From Plantactinospora sp. BC1 (GTDB lineage: Bacteria > Actinomycetota > Actinomycetes > Mycobacteriales > Micromonosporaceae), in the NCBI RefSeq assembly GCF_003030345.1, contig NZ_CP028158.1, positions 7,192,001 through 7,256,000 of the forward strand: a DNA stretch of 64,000 nucleotides, read 5' to 3'. This document shows, piece after piece, positions 37,520 through 47,628 of this stretch. The notes beneath the pieces were generated by a model that worked only from the letters and a program-made list of their open reading frames with translations, had not been told where the DNA came from and did no database searches. The translations under genes and the position numbers were made by a program. The stretch's first letter is position 1, and the number at the start of each line of letters is the position of its first letter.

Positions 37520-38767
37520 TCAGTTGGGGTTGCCGGCGTGGGTCAGGGTCTCCCAGGCGACGAAGAGATAGTTCGTGCCGGCCGGGCGTTGCCGCTCGGT
37601 GAGCTGCTGCGTCCGGGTCATCGGGATGCCCCGACGGTTGTTCAGGGCGTTGAAGGCCACCTCGGTGACCGGGCCGAGCCCCAGGGTCAGGCTGCCGCCG
37701 CAGAGCGTCGAGGGTACGGCGTCGCCCAGCTCGTACCTGGCGTGGAAGCCGAGCGCGTGCCGCAGCCGGTCCTGGATCTCCGGGTAGATGTCCTGGCCCT
37801 GGTGCCGGAGCGTCTCGGCGACGTGCGAGATGGCCGAGATGCCGTACCCGGTGTGCGTGAAGTCGCGGCAGGTCTCCTGGGAGAGGCCGTCGGAGAAGAC
37901 CTCCTGGTCGTGCCAGTACGACACGATCTCGGCCCGGGTGTCGATGCTGCTGCCGGCCGGGCCGCGCGGGTACGCCCCGTCGCTGCTCAGGTAGAGGAAG
38001 GCCGGCAGCCGGTCGCGGAACTTGCCGACCGCCCGGTCGTAGACGGCCCGGTCCTCCAGGAAGACCGCGATCCCGAGCGAGGCCTCCATCATGCTCAGTT
38101 CCCAGTTGCCGTTGCTGGTCGCGTTGCCGTTGATGATCTCGGGCAGGTAGACGTCGCGCAGCATCGCGCCGAACCGGCTGATTCCGGCCGAGGACCAGCC
38201 GCCGTAGGTGTACCGGATGATCTCGGCGGCCCGGGGCCAGCTCGACCCGGCCCAGGCGGTCTGCAACGGGGCGTTGCTGTTGGTGTGGTCCCGGATCGTC
38301 GCCGACCAGGCGTCCATGATCTGGATCGCCTTCTCCGCGTACCGGCTGTCCTGGGTGATGTACCAGGCCAGCGCCAGGCTGTACGCGGCCAGCGCGTCCT
38401 GCCGCTCGTCGGTGCAGCCGTTGTTGGGGTTGGAGTACGAGCCGCACTCGACGACCGCCCGGGGCTTCGGGGTACGGCTCAGCGAGGCGAAGGCGCTGGC
38501 CATCATCTGGTCGTAGGCGCCCTTCCAGGGCTGCGCCCCGGCGTTGACCCGGCCTCGGACGAAGTCGAGTTGCGGCCGGCTGACGAGTACGCCCGGGTGG
38601 GTGAAGGTGGGTGGCGCGGCGATCCGCACCTCGGCGCCGGGCGGGGCGGCCTGCGCGGCCGGCGCGGCAGCGCCGGGACCGGCGTACGGGACGATCACGG
38701 CGGTCGACAGCAGTACTCCGGCGGCGATCATCCGGGACGTTCTGGCGCGGAGACGGGATCTGGACAC
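37520..38767 (-). CDS. Secreted alginate lyase family protein
   Basis: A 415-residue exported enzyme. Residues 1-40 form a signal peptide (Arg-rich start, hydrophobic core MIAAGVLLSTAVIV, Ala-rich cleavage region AAAPAAQA). The rest fits the alginate lyase (alpha/alpha barrel) family: PTFTHPGVLVSRPQLDFVRGRV, LALAWYITQDSRYAEKAIQIMDAW, and the catalytic-region segment GNWELSMMEASLGIAVFLED, followed by HTGYGISAISHVAETLRHQG. Its polysaccharide substrate cannot be fixed from sequence; alginate is only one option. GTG 38765-38767 is chosen for the AGGAGGAG ribosome site; an in-frame upstream codon would add 16 residues. TTAGGAAGGTTTACT (38820-38834) upstream may be part of a regulatory site. Confidence 0.83.
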   Translation of the reverse strand: MSRSRLRARTSRMIAAGVLLSTAVIVPYAGPGAAAPAAQAAPPGAEVRIAAPPTFTHPGVLVSRPQLDFVRGRVNAGAQPWKGAYDQMMASAFASLSRTPKPRAVVECGSYSNPNNGCTDERQDALAAYSLALAWYITQDSRYAEKAIQIMDAWSATIRDHTNSNAPLQTAWAGSSWPRAAEIIRYTYGGWSSAGISRFGAMLRDVYLPEIINGNATSNGNWELSMMEASLGIAVFLEDRAVYDRAVGKFRDRLPAFLYLSSDGAYPRGPAGSSIDTRAEIVSYWHDQEVFSDGLSQETCRDFTHTGYGISAISHVAETLRHQGQDIYPEIQDRLRHALGFHARYELGDAVPSTLCGGSLTLGLGPVTEVAFNALNNRRGIPMTRTQQLTERQRPAGTNYLFVAWETLTHAGNPN

Positions 38768-38891
38768 GCTGCTCCTCCTGCTCGCGGCGTCGGCGGGGGT
38801 GACGGACGACCACAATCTCTTAGGAAGGTTTACTGTCCCATAAGATCACCCAGATCGACCCCGGTCAACGCCTACCGGGCAAGAAGCCGCC

Positions 38892-38981
38892 TTGTCGCGA
38901 CAAAACCAACAAGGCCGACAACACCAGCAACGCGAACAACCCGGCGCGGCCAGCAACGCCACAAGGCCGACAACACCAGCA
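38892..38981. repeat. 21-bp direct repeat and short palindrome between the lyase and DegV genes
   Basis: The 21-base sequence beginning ACAAGGCCGACAACACC occurs at 38909-38929 and 38961-38981, 52 bases apart. GCGCGGCCAGC also recurs just after each copy. TTGTCGCGACAA (38892-38903) is a 12-base palindrome just before it. No gene is supported in this 238-base gap. Confidence 0.7.
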
Positions 38982-39005
38982 GGGCGACAAGACGGGCGCG
39001 GCCAG

Positions 39006-39851
39006 CTACAAGCGGTGCACCACGACACAGACCAGTCCCGGTCCGGTGTGCGTGGCGATCACCGCGCCGGCCTCCGTGACGTAGCTGGCCCGGAGCCGGT
39101 CACCGAGGCGCCCGCCGAGCTTCTCCGCCAGTTCGGCCGCGCGCCCGGGTACGGCGAGATGGTGCAGCGCCACCTCGACCTCACCGCTCCCGGCCGCCTC
39201 CACGGCGAGGTCGACCAGCCGGGCCAGTCCCCGTCCGGCGGTCCGGACCCGGTCCCGCAGCGCGATGCCGCCGTCCGCCATGTGCAGGATCGGCTTCACC
39301 GACAGGGCGGTGCCGAGCAGCGCCTCGGCGGCGTTGATCCGGCCACCGCGCCGGAGGAACTCCAGGGTGTCGACGTAGAAGAAGGTGCTGGTCCGGTCGA
39401 TGGCGTCCAGCGCCGCCCGGCGTACCTCGGTCAGGCCCGCACCCCGGGCGGCGGCCGAGGCGGCGGCGAGCGCCGGGAAACCGAGACCCATCCCGGTCGA
39501 CCGGGCGTCGACCACGCTGACCCGGGGACCCAGCTCGGCGGCGGCCAGCCGGGCCGCCTCCACCGTGCCGGAGAGTTCCGCGGACAGGTGTACCGAGACG
39601 ACGCCGTCGGCCCCCTCGGCCAAGAGCCGGCGGTACGTCTCGACGAACTCCTCCGGCGCCGGCCGGGAGGTACTCATCGCGAACCGCCGGGCGGCCAGCG
39701 CCTGGGCCGCGTCGGCCGGCCCGACGTCGACGCCCTCCCGTCCCGGCGTCCCGTCGAGGACGACGATCAGCGGTACGACGGTGAGCCGGTGCCGGTCGGC
39801 CAACTCGGCCGGCAGGTAGGCGGTGGAGTCGGTGACGACCGCGACAGGCAT
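39006..39851 (-). CDS. DegV family fatty-acid-binding protein
   Basis: A 281-residue cytosolic protein that binds a fatty acid between two domains; Gram-positive relatives (FakB) present fatty acids to the FakA kinase. Features are the N-terminal VAVVTDSTAYLP, the SVHLSAELSGTVEAA motif near residue 85 and GRINAAEALLGTALSVKPIL near residue 170. No FakA-like kinase is in the window, so the partner is elsewhere or absent. It is separated from the histidine phosphatase by 89 bases and probably belongs to the same minus-strand series. Confidence 0.9.
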   Translation of the reverse strand: MPVAVVTDSTAYLPAELADRHRLTVVPLIVVLDGTPGREGVDVGPADAAQALAARRFAMSTSRPAPEEFVETYRRLLAEGADGVVSVHLSAELSGTVEAARLAAAELGPRVSVVDARSTGMGLGFPALAAASAAARGAGLTEVRRAALDAIDRTSTFFYVDTLEFLRRGGRINAAEALLGTALSVKPILHMADGGIALRDRVRTAGRGLARLVDLAVEAAGSGEVEVALHHLAVPGRAAELAEKLGGRLGDRLRASYVTEAGAVIATHTGPGLVCVVVHRL

Positions 39852-39940
39852 TCCGGCACGTTAGCCGATCACCGGCGGCGGAACGACCGGCCGGCCACCG
39901 GATCGTGACCCAGCCGGGCGGAGGACCCGCCGGGAGCGGC

Positions 39941-40573
39941 TCAGACGGGGGCCGGGGCCGGGCCCGGGGCGACCAGGCGGCCGACGTTGTGCCCGCGCAA
40001 CTGCCAGCCGCGTACCTCGTCGTGCCGCAACTCGGTCCAGTGGCAGTTGTTCAGCGAGCCGACCGACCGCAGCACGGTGGAGTCCCAGCCGAGCAGATAG
40101 CCGCAGCCCTGCCGGGCGCCGCCGCCGTGCGTGGCGATCACGACCGTGCCGCCCGGTACGGCGTCGGCGGCCTCCTGCAACGCCGTGCCGACCCGCTTGC
40201 CGAGGTCGTCGAGGCTCTCCACCTCGGCGCCCGGATCCGGGTCACCGCTGCGCCAGCGGGCGTGTTCGGCGGGGAAGCGCTGCGCCACCTCGGTCATCAG
40301 CAGCCCCTGCCACTGCCCGTAGAACCGCTCCCGGAGCCGGGGGTCGGTGCGGATCGGCAGCCCGGTCAGCGCCGCCAGCGCGGCGGCGGTGTCGGCCGCC
40401 CGCCGCAGGTCACTGGCGACGATCGCGTCCGGGCGCAGCCCGGCGAGCAGCGGCGCGGCCTCGGTCGCCTGTTCGCGGCCGAGGTCGTTGAGTGGTACGT
40501 CGAGTTGGCCCTGCACCCGGTTGGCGGCGTTCCAGTCCGTGTTGCCGTGCCGCCAGACGATCAGCCGGGTCAT
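39941..40573 (-). CDS. Histidine phosphatase family protein (possible glucosyl-3-phosphoglycerate phosphatase)
   Basis: A 210-residue phosphoglycerate-mutase-like phosphatase. The phosphohistidine motif is RHGNTDWN near residues 8-15, followed by GQLDVPLNDLGREQA and SDLRRAADTA, with the second His in ATHGGGARQG. In M. tuberculosis the gene at this position, next to rsfS and nadD, is the glucosyl-3-phosphoglycerate phosphatase of methylglucose lipopolysaccharide synthesis; that role here is inference from position and similarity. The ATG overlaps the rsfS stop (ATGA), showing coupled translation. Confidence 0.85.
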   Translation of the reverse strand: MTRLIVWRHGNTDWNAANRVQGQLDVPLNDLGREQATEAAPLLAGLRPDAIVASDLRRAADTAAALAALTGLPIRTDPRLRERFYGQWQGLLMTEVAQRFPAEHARWRSGDPDPGAEVESLDDLGKRVGTALQEAADAVPGGTVVIATHGGGARQGCGYLLGWDSTVLRSVGSLNNCHWTELRHDEVRGWQLRGHNVGRLVAPGPAPAPV

Positions 40574-40971
40574 TCGGCGATGCCCGCCTCGGCCTCCACC
40601 AGGTCCCGGTCGACGAACGGGATCGTCGGGCAGTCCTTCCAGAGCCGGTCGAGCGCGTAGAACTCGCGTTCCTCGCTGTGCTGGACGTGCACCACCAGGT
40701 CGACGTAGTCGAGCAGCACCCAGCGGCCCGCCCGCTCACCCTCGCGGCGGACCGGCTTGGCCTTCTCTGGCAGGGCGAGCAGTGCCTCCTCGATCGCGTC
40801 CACGATCGCGGTCACCTGCCGCTCGTTCGGCGCGGAGGCGAGCAGGAACGCGTCGGTGATCACTAGCTGGTCCGCCACGTCGATGATGACGATGTCCTGC
40901 GCCTTCTTGTCGGCGGCGGCCTGCGCGGCGGCCGTTGCCAGCTCACGGGCGCGGTCGGAAGCTGTCACCAT
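40570..40971 (-). CDS. rsfS: Ribosomal silencing factor RsfS
   Basis: Binds ribosomal protein uL14 and blocks subunit joining during nutrient limitation. The protein is 133 residues, with the family core DIVIIDVADQLVITDAFLLASAPNERQV and WVLLDYVDLVVHVQHSEEREFYALDRLW. ATG 40969-40971 is nearly adjacent to its AAGGAG site; the GTG immediately after it (40966-40968) has better spacing and may be the true start. It lies between nadD and the histidine phosphatase, the common actinobacterial order. Confidence 0.95.
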   Translation of the reverse strand: MVTASDRARELATAAAQAAADKKAQDIVIIDVADQLVITDAFLLASAPNERQVTAIVDAIEEALLALPEKAKPVRREGERAGRWVLLDYVDLVVHVQHSEEREFYALDRLWKDCPTIPFVDRDLVEAEAGIAE

Positions 40972-41067
40972 TCTCCTTCGATCAACCGTCGGACCCTTCT
41001 AGCCTCTCACACCCGGGGACCGTACGGCCCGGCGGTTAACGAACGATGAGCATGAAACCGGGCGGAA

Positions 41068-41664
41068 TCACCCCCGGTACAGCCTCCGTTTGGCGATGTA
41101 CTGCACCACACCGTCCGGGACGAGATACCAGAGTGGCCCACCGGCGGCCACCCGGGCCCGGCAGTCGGTCGAGGAGATGGCCATCGCCGGCACCTCGACC
41201 AGGCTGACCGTGTCGGCCGGCAGGTGCGCGTCGGAGAGGACGAAACCGGGCCGGGTGACCCCGATGAAATGGGCCAGTTCGAACATCTGGTCGAGATCCT
41301 TCCAGGAGAGGATCTTCTCCAGCGCGTCGGCACCGGTGATGAAGAAGAGCTGCACCTTCGGGCCGTACTCCGAGTGCAGGTCGCGCAGCGTGTCGACGGT
41401 GTAGGTCGGGCCGCCCCGGTCGATGTCGGCCCGGCTCACCTGGAAGCGCGGGTTCGAGGCGGTCGCGATCACGGTCATCAGGTAGCGGTCCTCGGCCGAG
41501 CTGACCGGCTCGTCGGCCTTCTGCCACGGCTGGCCGGTGGGCACGAAGACCACCTCGTCCAGCTCGAACCGGTCGGCGACCTCGCTCGCGGCGACGAGGT
41601 GCCCGTGGTGGATCGGGTCGAAGGTACCCCCCATGATCCCTATCCGCCGGATGTCTGCCTCCAC
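41068..41664 (-). CDS. nadD: Nicotinate-nucleotide adenylyltransferase
   Basis: Transfers AMP from ATP to nicotinate mononucleotide, giving deamido-NAD in NAD synthesis. It is 198 residues, with the nucleotidyltransferase motif [11 protein letters not shown] near residues 12-22 and the ISSTDCR segment near residue 165. The GTG at 41662-41664 is used; the N-terminus ([12 protein letters not shown]) fits the family, and a TACGAT hexamer lies exactly six bases upstream, implying a leaderless transcript. It is followed by rsfS after 96 bases. Confidence 0.95.
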   Translation of the reverse strand: MEADIRRIGIMGGTFDPIHHGHLVAASEVADRFELDEVVFVPTGQPWQKADEPVSSAEDRYLMTVIATASNPRFQVSRADIDRGGPTYTVDTLRDLHSEYGPKVQLFFITGADALEKILSWKDLDQMFELAHFIGVTRPGFVLSDAHLPADTVSLVEVPAMAISSTDCRARVAAGGPLWYLVPDGVVQYIAKRRLYRG

Positions 41665-41670
41665 GGCTTG

Positions 41671-41676
41671 ATCGTA
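41671..41676 (-). promoter_or_regulatory. Putative -10 hexamer TACGAT for leaderless nadD mRNA
   Basis: TACGAT on the minus strand ends six bases before the nadD GTG and no ribosome site is present, as expected when transcription starts at the first base of the codon. No convincing -35. Confidence 0.45.
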
Positions 41677-41758
41677 AGCCGGACGCGCCGCCCGGTCCGG
41701 CGAGCATGAGCCAGATCGCATTTTCCGGCCCACCGGAGCGGCCCGGCCCGGCCGGGGC

Positions 41759-44281
41759 TCAGCGCCGCGCGGCGAGCGCCCGGCGCAGGTCGTCGTCCTC
41801 GTCGACCACCACCCGGCGCAGGCCGGAGGGCAGGTCGTCCCGGCCCAGCAGCGCCGCCGCCAGTTCCCGGGTCCGCGCGGAGACGGCGTAGCGCGGATAG
41901 GCCAGCGCCGCGACCCGGTCGGCGACCCAGGGGGTACGCCGCCGCGCCGCCGCCGGCATCTCGGCGAAGTACCGCTCCACATAGGAGTCGGTCAGTTCCG
42001 CCTGCTCCGGTTGCCAGAACCCGCGCGCCGTCGCCTCCAGCAGCCGGTTCGACAGGCTCGTCTCGCCGACGAGCAGCCGCCAGGCGTGCTCCTTGGCCGC
42101 CGGGTCCGGCAGCGCCGCCCGACAGGTGGCGGCCCGCTCCGCCCCGCTGGCACTTCCGTCCTCGGCCTGCTCGGCGGCGACCTCCGGCTCCCCCACCGCA
42201 CCGAGTACGGCCAGCCGGCCCAGCACCGCCCAGCGCAGCTCGGCGTCGACCGCCAGCCCGTCGGGCACCTCCTTGCCGGCCAGCCAGCCGGTCAGCCGGG
42301 CCACCTCGACGGTCGAGGAGATCCAGCCGCGCGCCGCGGCGAGCTGCCCCGAACCGCCGGGCGGGGCCACCGCGAGCAGCCGCGCGCAGGCCCCGGCGAG
42401 CTGCTCCAGCGCGGCCGGCCGGACCTCCGGCTGGAGATGGCGGTCGAGCAGGTCGCAGGTCCGGGCCAGCACGTCCTGCACCACGACCACCTCGGTCTCG
42501 GCGGGCAGGGCGGCCACCACCAGCGCCACCAGGTCGGCGACCGGCCGTTCCCCGTCGGTCACCGCGTCCAGCGCCTCCGCCCAGAGCAGCGCCCGGGTCA
42601 GCGGATCGGCCAGCTCGGGCAGGGCCGCCGGCACGGCGGCGACGGAGGCGGCGTCCAGGCGTACCTTGGCGAAGGTCAGGTCGCCGTCGTTGGGCAGCAG
42701 CAGCCGGGCCGCCGGCTGACCGGTCAACCCGGGCAGCACCGTACGGCCGCCGTCCGCCGCCGGGTCGAGGTCCACCTCGACCCGGTCCCGCAACCGCAGC
42801 GCGGTCCCCCCGCCGGCCGGGTCGGGATCGTAGAGCCCGACACCGATCCGGTGCGGGCGCAGCACCGGATGCTCCGGCGGGGCGGTCTGCACCAGGGCGA
42901 CCTCGGCGTAGTGCCCGTCGTCGCGCAGCCGCACCTCGGTGCGCAGGGTGTTGAGCTGCGGCTGCCGCAGCCACACCGCCGCCCAGCCGGCCAGGTCGCG
43001 GCCGCTGCCGGCGGCGAGCGCGGCGAGCAGGTCGGCGAGGGTGGCGTTGCCGAACCGGTGCGCGGCGAAATATCCCCGCAGCCCGGCCAGGAAGGCGTCG
43101 TCGCCGAGCCAGGCGACGAGCTGGCGGAGCACCGAGGCACCCTTGGCGTACGAGATGCCGTCGAGGTTGGCCAGCGCCTCGGTCGCGTCGGCCACCTCCG
43201 TCGGCGCGACGGGATGGGTGGAGGGTCGCTGGTCGGCGGCGTAGCCCCAGGCCTTGCGGCGCAGCGCGAACGTGGTCCACGCCCGGTCGAACCGGGTCGC
43301 CTCGGCGGTGATCCGGGTGCCGAAGTACTCGGCGAACGACTCGTTCAGCCACAGGTCGTCCCACCAGCGCAGGGTGACCAGGTCGCCGAACCACATGTGC
43401 GACATCTCGTGCGCGATGCTGTTCGCCCGCTGTTCCCGCTCGGCGTCGGTCACCGCCGACCGGGGCAGGAACTCGTCCCGGAAGGTGACCAGGCCCGGGT
43501 TCTCCATCGCACCCATGTTGAACTCCGGCACGAACGCCTGGTCGTACTTGCCGAACGGGTAGCGCACCCCGAAAAGCCGGTGCAGCCGGTCCAGGCACTG
43601 CCGGGTGACGGTGAGGATCTCCTCGGCGTCCCGGTCCAGGTGCTCGGTGAGCGAACGCCGGCAGTAGAGGCCGAGCGGGATACCGTCGTGCTCGGCCCGG
43701 CGCACCGCGTACGGGCCGGCGACCAGTGAGACGAGGTAGGTGGCCAGCGGCGGGGTCGGGGCGAAGACCCACCGCCCGGCGACCGGCCCGCTGTCGAGCC
43801 GCCCGTTGCCGGCGACGATCCACTCCTCCGGCGCGACGACGGCCAGGGTCACCGGCGCCTTCAGGTCGGGCTGGTCGAAGCAGGCGAAGATCCGCTGGGC
43901 GTTGTCCATCCCCGACATCGCGTAGAGGTAGGTCTCGCCGTCGGCCGGGTCGACGAAGCGGTGCAGCCCCTCGCCGCTGTTCGAGTACGCCATCTCCGCC
44001 TCGACCACCAGCGTGTTCTCGGCGGCCAGCCCGGTCAGCGGGTACTGGTTGTCGTCCAGGGCGGCCGGGTCCAGCGCGGCGCCGTTGAGTCGTACCCCGA
44101 GCAGTCGAGCCGGCCTGACCTCGACGAACGTCCCGGCCCCCGGCGTGGCCGCCCGGAACCGGACCGTGGTGGTCGACCGGAACCGCTCCGCCGACCCGGT
44201 GAGATCAAGTTCGATGTCGTACGACTCCACGGTGAGCAGGGCGGCGCGTTCCGCCGCCGCTACCCGGGTCAGGCTCGGCAT
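41759..44281 (-). CDS. pepN: Aminopeptidase N
   Basis: M1-family zinc aminopeptidase of 840 residues that removes N-terminal residues from peptides in the cytoplasm. The exopeptidase motif GAMEN (MGAMENPG) is near residue 260, the zinc motif HEMSH with the third ligand Glu in NESFAEY lies near residues 295-320, and the ERAP1-like C-terminal domain completes it. I choose ATG 44279-44281 because AGGA is well spaced; a GTG 15 bases upstream is possible. It lies between nadD and a plus-strand gene pair, in the accessory block that separates nadD from obgE. Confidence 0.95.
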   Translation of the reverse strand: MPSLTRVAAAERAALLTVESYDIELDLTGSAERFRSTTTVRFRAATPGAGTFVEVRPARLLGVRLNGAALDPAALDDNQYPLTGLAAENTLVVEAEMAYSNSGEGLHRFVDPADGETYLYAMSGMDNAQRIFACFDQPDLKAPVTLAVVAPEEWIVAGNGRLDSGPVAGRWVFAPTPPLATYLVSLVAGPYAVRRAEHDGIPLGLYCRRSLTEHLDRDAEEILTVTRQCLDRLHRLFGVRYPFGKYDQAFVPEFNMGAMENPGLVTFRDEFLPRSAVTDAEREQRANSIAHEMSHMWFGDLVTLRWWDDLWLNESFAEYFGTRITAEATRFDRAWTTFALRRKAWGYAADQRPSTHPVAPTEVADATEALANLDGISYAKGASVLRQLVAWLGDDAFLAGLRGYFAAHRFGNATLADLLAALAAGSGRDLAGWAAVWLRQPQLNTLRTEVRLRDDGHYAEVALVQTAPPEHPVLRPHRIGVGLYDPDPAGGGTALRLRDRVEVDLDPAADGGRTVLPGLTGQPAARLLLPNDGDLTFAKVRLDAASVAAVPAALPELADPLTRALLWAEALDAVTDGERPVADLVALVVAALPAETEVVVVQDVLARTCDLLDRHLQPEVRPAALEQLAGACARLLAVAPPGGSGQLAAARGWISSTVEVARLTGWLAGKEVPDGLAVDAELRWAVLGRLAVLGAVGEPEVAAEQAEDGSASGAERAATCRAALPDPAAKEHAWRLLVGETSLSNRLLEATARGFWQPEQAELTDSYVERYFAEMPAAARRRTPWVADRVAALAYPRYAVSARTRELAAALLGRDDLPSGLRRVVVDEDDDLRRALAARR

Positions 44282-44351
44282 CCGCTTATCCTGCACGATG
44301 GGTCCGCGGACGGTTCGGTCCCGGCCAGATCACGCTATGGAGGAACCGACG

Positions 44352-44570
44352 ATGGCGCAGCACCCCAAGGGTGATTTCGACCTGTCCCGCGCCGTGTGGC
44401 AGCGGGCCGAGGGCGACGACTCCGAGGGCGCGGTCGAAATCGCGTTCGTCGACGATCTGATCGGCATGCGCAACTCCGCCGAACCGGACGGTCCGGTGCT
44501 GGTCTTCACCCAGGCCGAGTGGGACGCCTTCGTGGCCGGCGCCCAGGACGGCGAGTTCGACCTCGACTGA
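44352..44570 (+). CDS. DUF397 domain-containing protein (72 aa)
   Basis: A small acidic protein of 72 residues. The motif LSRAVWQRAEG, the central VEIAFVDDLIGMRNS and the terminal VLVFTQAEWDAFVAGAQDGEFD are typical of DUF397. In Streptomyces and relatives these genes usually lie directly beside a helix-turn-helix (XRE/Scr1-type) regulator, whose antagonist they are thought to be. Here no such regulator is adjacent, since pepN is divergent upstream and a sugar dehydrogenase follows. ATG 44352 follows GGAGGA with an 8-base spacer. The rest of 44571-44893 contains no other gene. Confidence 0.88.
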   Translation: MAQHPKGDFDLSRAVWQRAEGDDSEGAVEIAFVDDLIGMRNSAEPDGPVLVFTQAEWDAFVAGAQDGEFDLD

Positions 44571-44893
44571 CCGGGGCGGCGCAGCGGGCGGCTGCGCACC
44601 CCGGGCGGCCGTGTGGCGGCGGCCGGCCGGTCGGGTGGAACCGGTTCGCCCGACCGGACAGGCACTCTCCGATGATCCGCTGAGGCGGTGCGTCGTGATC
44701 CGGGCGGCATCATCCCCATACATCAGATGACGTACGGTTAGCCCGTAGTCACGAGATGCTCACTCCGGGCGGGACCGGGCTGCCGCGCCCCGCCCCTCCC
44801 CCTAGCGTGACAGGTCCTTTGTGCACCCGGTCCCGGACCGGCGCGAAGGTCGCACCGTGCACTGCTTGGAGCTGCGCCAAGTTGGGGGAACGA

Positions 44894-47617
44894 ATGCCAT
44901 CTTCCGCACGACCGTCACCGGTCAACCGCCTACTACGGACAGGAGTCGCGGTCGCGCTGGTCGCGGCGCTGGCCGCACCGATCTCCGGTACGGCACCCGC
45001 CGCCGCCGTGGTGCTGCCGACCGGCTTCCAGGAACAGGTCGTCTTCACCGGCCTGAACCAGCCGACCAATATCGAGTTCGCCCCGGACGGGCGGGTCTTC
45101 GTCGCCGAGAAGGGCGGCCGGATCAAGGTGTACGACGACCTCGCCGACACCACCGCCACCGTCTTCGCCGACCTGTCGGCGAACGTGCACAACCAACACG
45201 ACCGGGGACTGCTCGGGCTGGCCCTGCACCCGGACTTCCCGACCCAGCCGTACGTCTACGTGCTCTACGCCTACGACGCCCCGCCGGGGCAGACCGCGCC
45301 GTACTGGAACGACAACTGCGCCTCGGTCGGCGGTACCAACGGCGGGCGGTGCATCGTCACCGGCCGGCTCTCCCGGCTGACCGCCGCCGGCAACACGATG
45401 ACCGGCACCGAGCAGGTCTTCATCGACGACTGGTGCCAGCAGTACGCCAGCCACGCCACCGGTGACCTGCGGTTCGGTGCCGACGGGATGCTCTACGCCA
45501 CCGCCGGGGACGGAGCCAGCTACGACCTGGTCGACTACGGCCAGCTCGGCACCCCGCCGAACCCCTGCGCCGACCCGCCCGGCGGCACGATGTCCCCGCC
45601 GACCGCCGAGGGCGGCGCGCTGCGCTCCCAGGACTCCCGGACCACCGCCGACCCGACCAGCCTGGACGGTACGGTGCTGCGGCTCGACCCGCTGACCGGC
45701 GCCGCCGCCCCCGGCAACCCGTCGGCGGCCAGCCCCGACCCGAACACCCGACGGATCGTCGCGCAGGGGCTGCGCAACCCGTTCCGGTTCACCATCCGGC
45801 CCGGCACCAACGAGGTCTGGGCCGGTGACGTCGGCTGGACCCGGTGGGAGGAGGTCAACCGGGTGGTCGACCCGACCGCCTCGGTCACCAACTTCGGCTG
45901 GCCGTGCTTCGAGGGCGCCGGCCGGCAGAGCGGCTACGACAGCGCCAACCTCGACATGTGCGAGAGCCTCTACAGCGGTGCCGGGCAGACGGCGCCGTTC
46001 TACACGTACGACCACGCGGCCCGGGTGGTGGCCGGGGAGGCGTGTCCGACCGGCAGCTCGTCGGTCTCGGGTGCCGCCTTCTATCCGGCGGCCGGCGGCA
46101 GCTATCCGGCCGAGTACGCGGGCGCGCTCTTCTTCTCCGACTACTCCCGGGACTGCATCTGGGCGATGTTGCCCGCCGCACCCGGTGGGCTGCCGGTGGC
46201 GAGCAGCCGGCGTACCTTCGGCAGCGCCGCCGCCAATCCCGTCGACCTGGCCATGGGGCCGGGCGGTGACCTCTACTACGTCGACCACGCCGGTTCGGTA
46301 CGCCGGATCCGCTACTTCCCCGGCAACCAGCCGCCGGTCGCCTCCATCGCCGCCTCCCCCACCTCCGGGACGGCGCCGCTGACGGTGAACTTCGACGGCA
46401 CCGGCTCCTCCGACGCGGACCCGGCCGACGCCGGCCGGCTGCGCTACGAGTGGGATTTCACCAACGACGGCACCGTCGACGCCACCACGGCGACGGCGAC
46501 GTACACCTATCCGGCCGGCGGCCCGTACACCGCCCGGCTGACCGTCTACGACACGCTGAACGCCTCCGGCACCCAGACGGTGCCGATCCAGACCGGCAAC
46601 AGCATGCCGACCGCGGTGATCGACAGTCCGGGCGGCGACTTCACCTGGGCGGTCAACGACACGATCAGCTTCACCGGGCACGCGACCGACCCGGACCAGG
46701 GCACCCTGCCGGCCAGCGCGCTGCACTGGCGGATGCTGCTGCACCACTGCTACACGCTGGACAACTGCCACATCCACACGTTGCAGGACTTCACCGGCGC
46801 CAGCGGCAGCATGTTCGGGCCGGACCACGAGTATCCGTCCTATCTGGAGCTGGTGCTCACCGCCACGGACAGCGGCGGGCTGTCGCACAGCACCAGCGTG
46901 CGGCTCGACCCGAAGACCGTCGACCTGACCTTCAACTCCAGCCCGCCGGGTCTGCAACTGGTCTTCGGGGCGACGGCCCAGGCGGCGCCCTTCACCCGTA
47001 CCGTCATCCAGGGGTCCAGCAACACCGTCAGCGCGGTCACCCCGCAGACCCTCGGCGGCGTGCCGTACGTCTTCGGTTCCTGGTCCGACGGCGGGGCGCA
47101 GACCCACGTGATCACCGCCCCGACGACCCCGACCAGCTACACCGCCACCTACAACCCGCAGTCCGGCAGCACCCGGCTGCCGCAGTCGGCCTGGACCGTG
47201 GCCGGGGCGGACAGCCAGGAGACGCTCCTGGTCAACGGCCGGGCCAACAACGTCCGGGACGGCAGCAGCTCGTCGATCTGGCACACCCAGCGGCTGCTCT
47301 CCAACCCGGCGCACCCGCACTGGATCGACCTCGACCTGGGCAGCGCCCGGACGGTCAACCGGCTGTACTACCTGCCCCGGCAGGGCTCGAACACCGGCGG
47401 CCGGATCACCGGCTACGAGGTGTACGTCTCGAACAGCCGGAGCAGTTGGGGCACCCCGGTGGCCACCGGCACCTTCCCGAACAGCGCGGCGGAACAGACG
47501 GTGACGATCCCGCCGACCAGCGGCCGGTACCTCCGGCTCCGCGCCCTCGGTGAGGTCAGCGGCAACCGGTGGACCTCGGTGGCCGAACTCAACGTCGGTG
47601 TGGTGCCGACCGGCTGA
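44894..47617 (+). CDS. Secreted PQQ-type sugar dehydrogenase with PKD and F5/8-type C domains
   Basis: A 907-residue exported protein. A signal peptide covers residues 1-37 (VNRLLRTGVAVALVAALAAP...APAAA). A six-bladed beta-propeller of the glucose/sorbosone dehydrogenase family spans about residues 45-470 (PTNIEFAPDGRVFVAEKGGRIKVYDD, DRGLLGLALHPDFP, RIVAQGLRNPFRF, GDVGWTRWEEVN). A PKD domain follows (SPTSGTAPLTVNFDGTGSSDAD), then a short beta-region and a C-terminal discoidin (F5/8 type C) sugar-binding domain. It probably oxidises or binds sugars at the cell surface or outside; a PQQ source was not seen. ATG 44894 has GGGGGAA before it. Confidence 0.88.
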   Translation: MPSSARPSPVNRLLRTGVAVALVAALAAPISGTAPAAAVVLPTGFQEQVVFTGLNQPTNIEFAPDGRVFVAEKGGRIKVYDDLADTTATVFADLSANVHNQHDRGLLGLALHPDFPTQPYVYVLYAYDAPPGQTAPYWNDNCASVGGTNGGRCIVTGRLSRLTAAGNTMTGTEQVFIDDWCQQYASHATGDLRFGADGMLYATAGDGASYDLVDYGQLGTPPNPCADPPGGTMSPPTAEGGALRSQDSRTTADPTSLDGTVLRLDPLTGAAAPGNPSAASPDPNTRRIVAQGLRNPFRFTIRPGTNEVWAGDVGWTRWEEVNRVVDPTASVTNFGWPCFEGAGRQSGYDSANLDMCESLYSGAGQTAPFYTYDHAARVVAGEACPTGSSSVSGAAFYPAAGGSYPAEYAGALFFSDYSRDCIWAMLPAAPGGLPVASSRRTFGSAAANPVDLAMGPGGDLYYVDHAGSVRRIRYFPGNQPPVASIAASPTSGTAPLTVNFDGTGSSDADPADAGRLRYEWDFTNDGTVDATTATATYTYPAGGPYTARLTVYDTLNASGTQTVPIQTGNSMPTAVIDSPGGDFTWAVNDTISFTGHATDPDQGTLPASALHWRMLLHHCYTLDNCHIHTLQDFTGASGSMFGPDHEYPSYLELVLTATDSGGLSHSTSVRLDPKTVDLTFNSSPPGLQLVFGATAQAAPFTRTVIQGSSNTVSAVTPQTLGGVPYVFGSWSDGGAQTHVITAPTTPTSYTATYNPQSGSTRLPQSAWTVAGADSQETLLVNGRANNVRDGSSSSIWHTQRLLSNPAHPHWIDLDLGSARTVNRLYYLPRQGSNTGGRITGYEVYVSNSRSSWGTPVATGTFPNSAAEQTVTIPPTSGRYLRLRALGEVSGNRWTSVAELNVGVVPTG

Positions 47618-47628
47618 CCCGTCGAACC

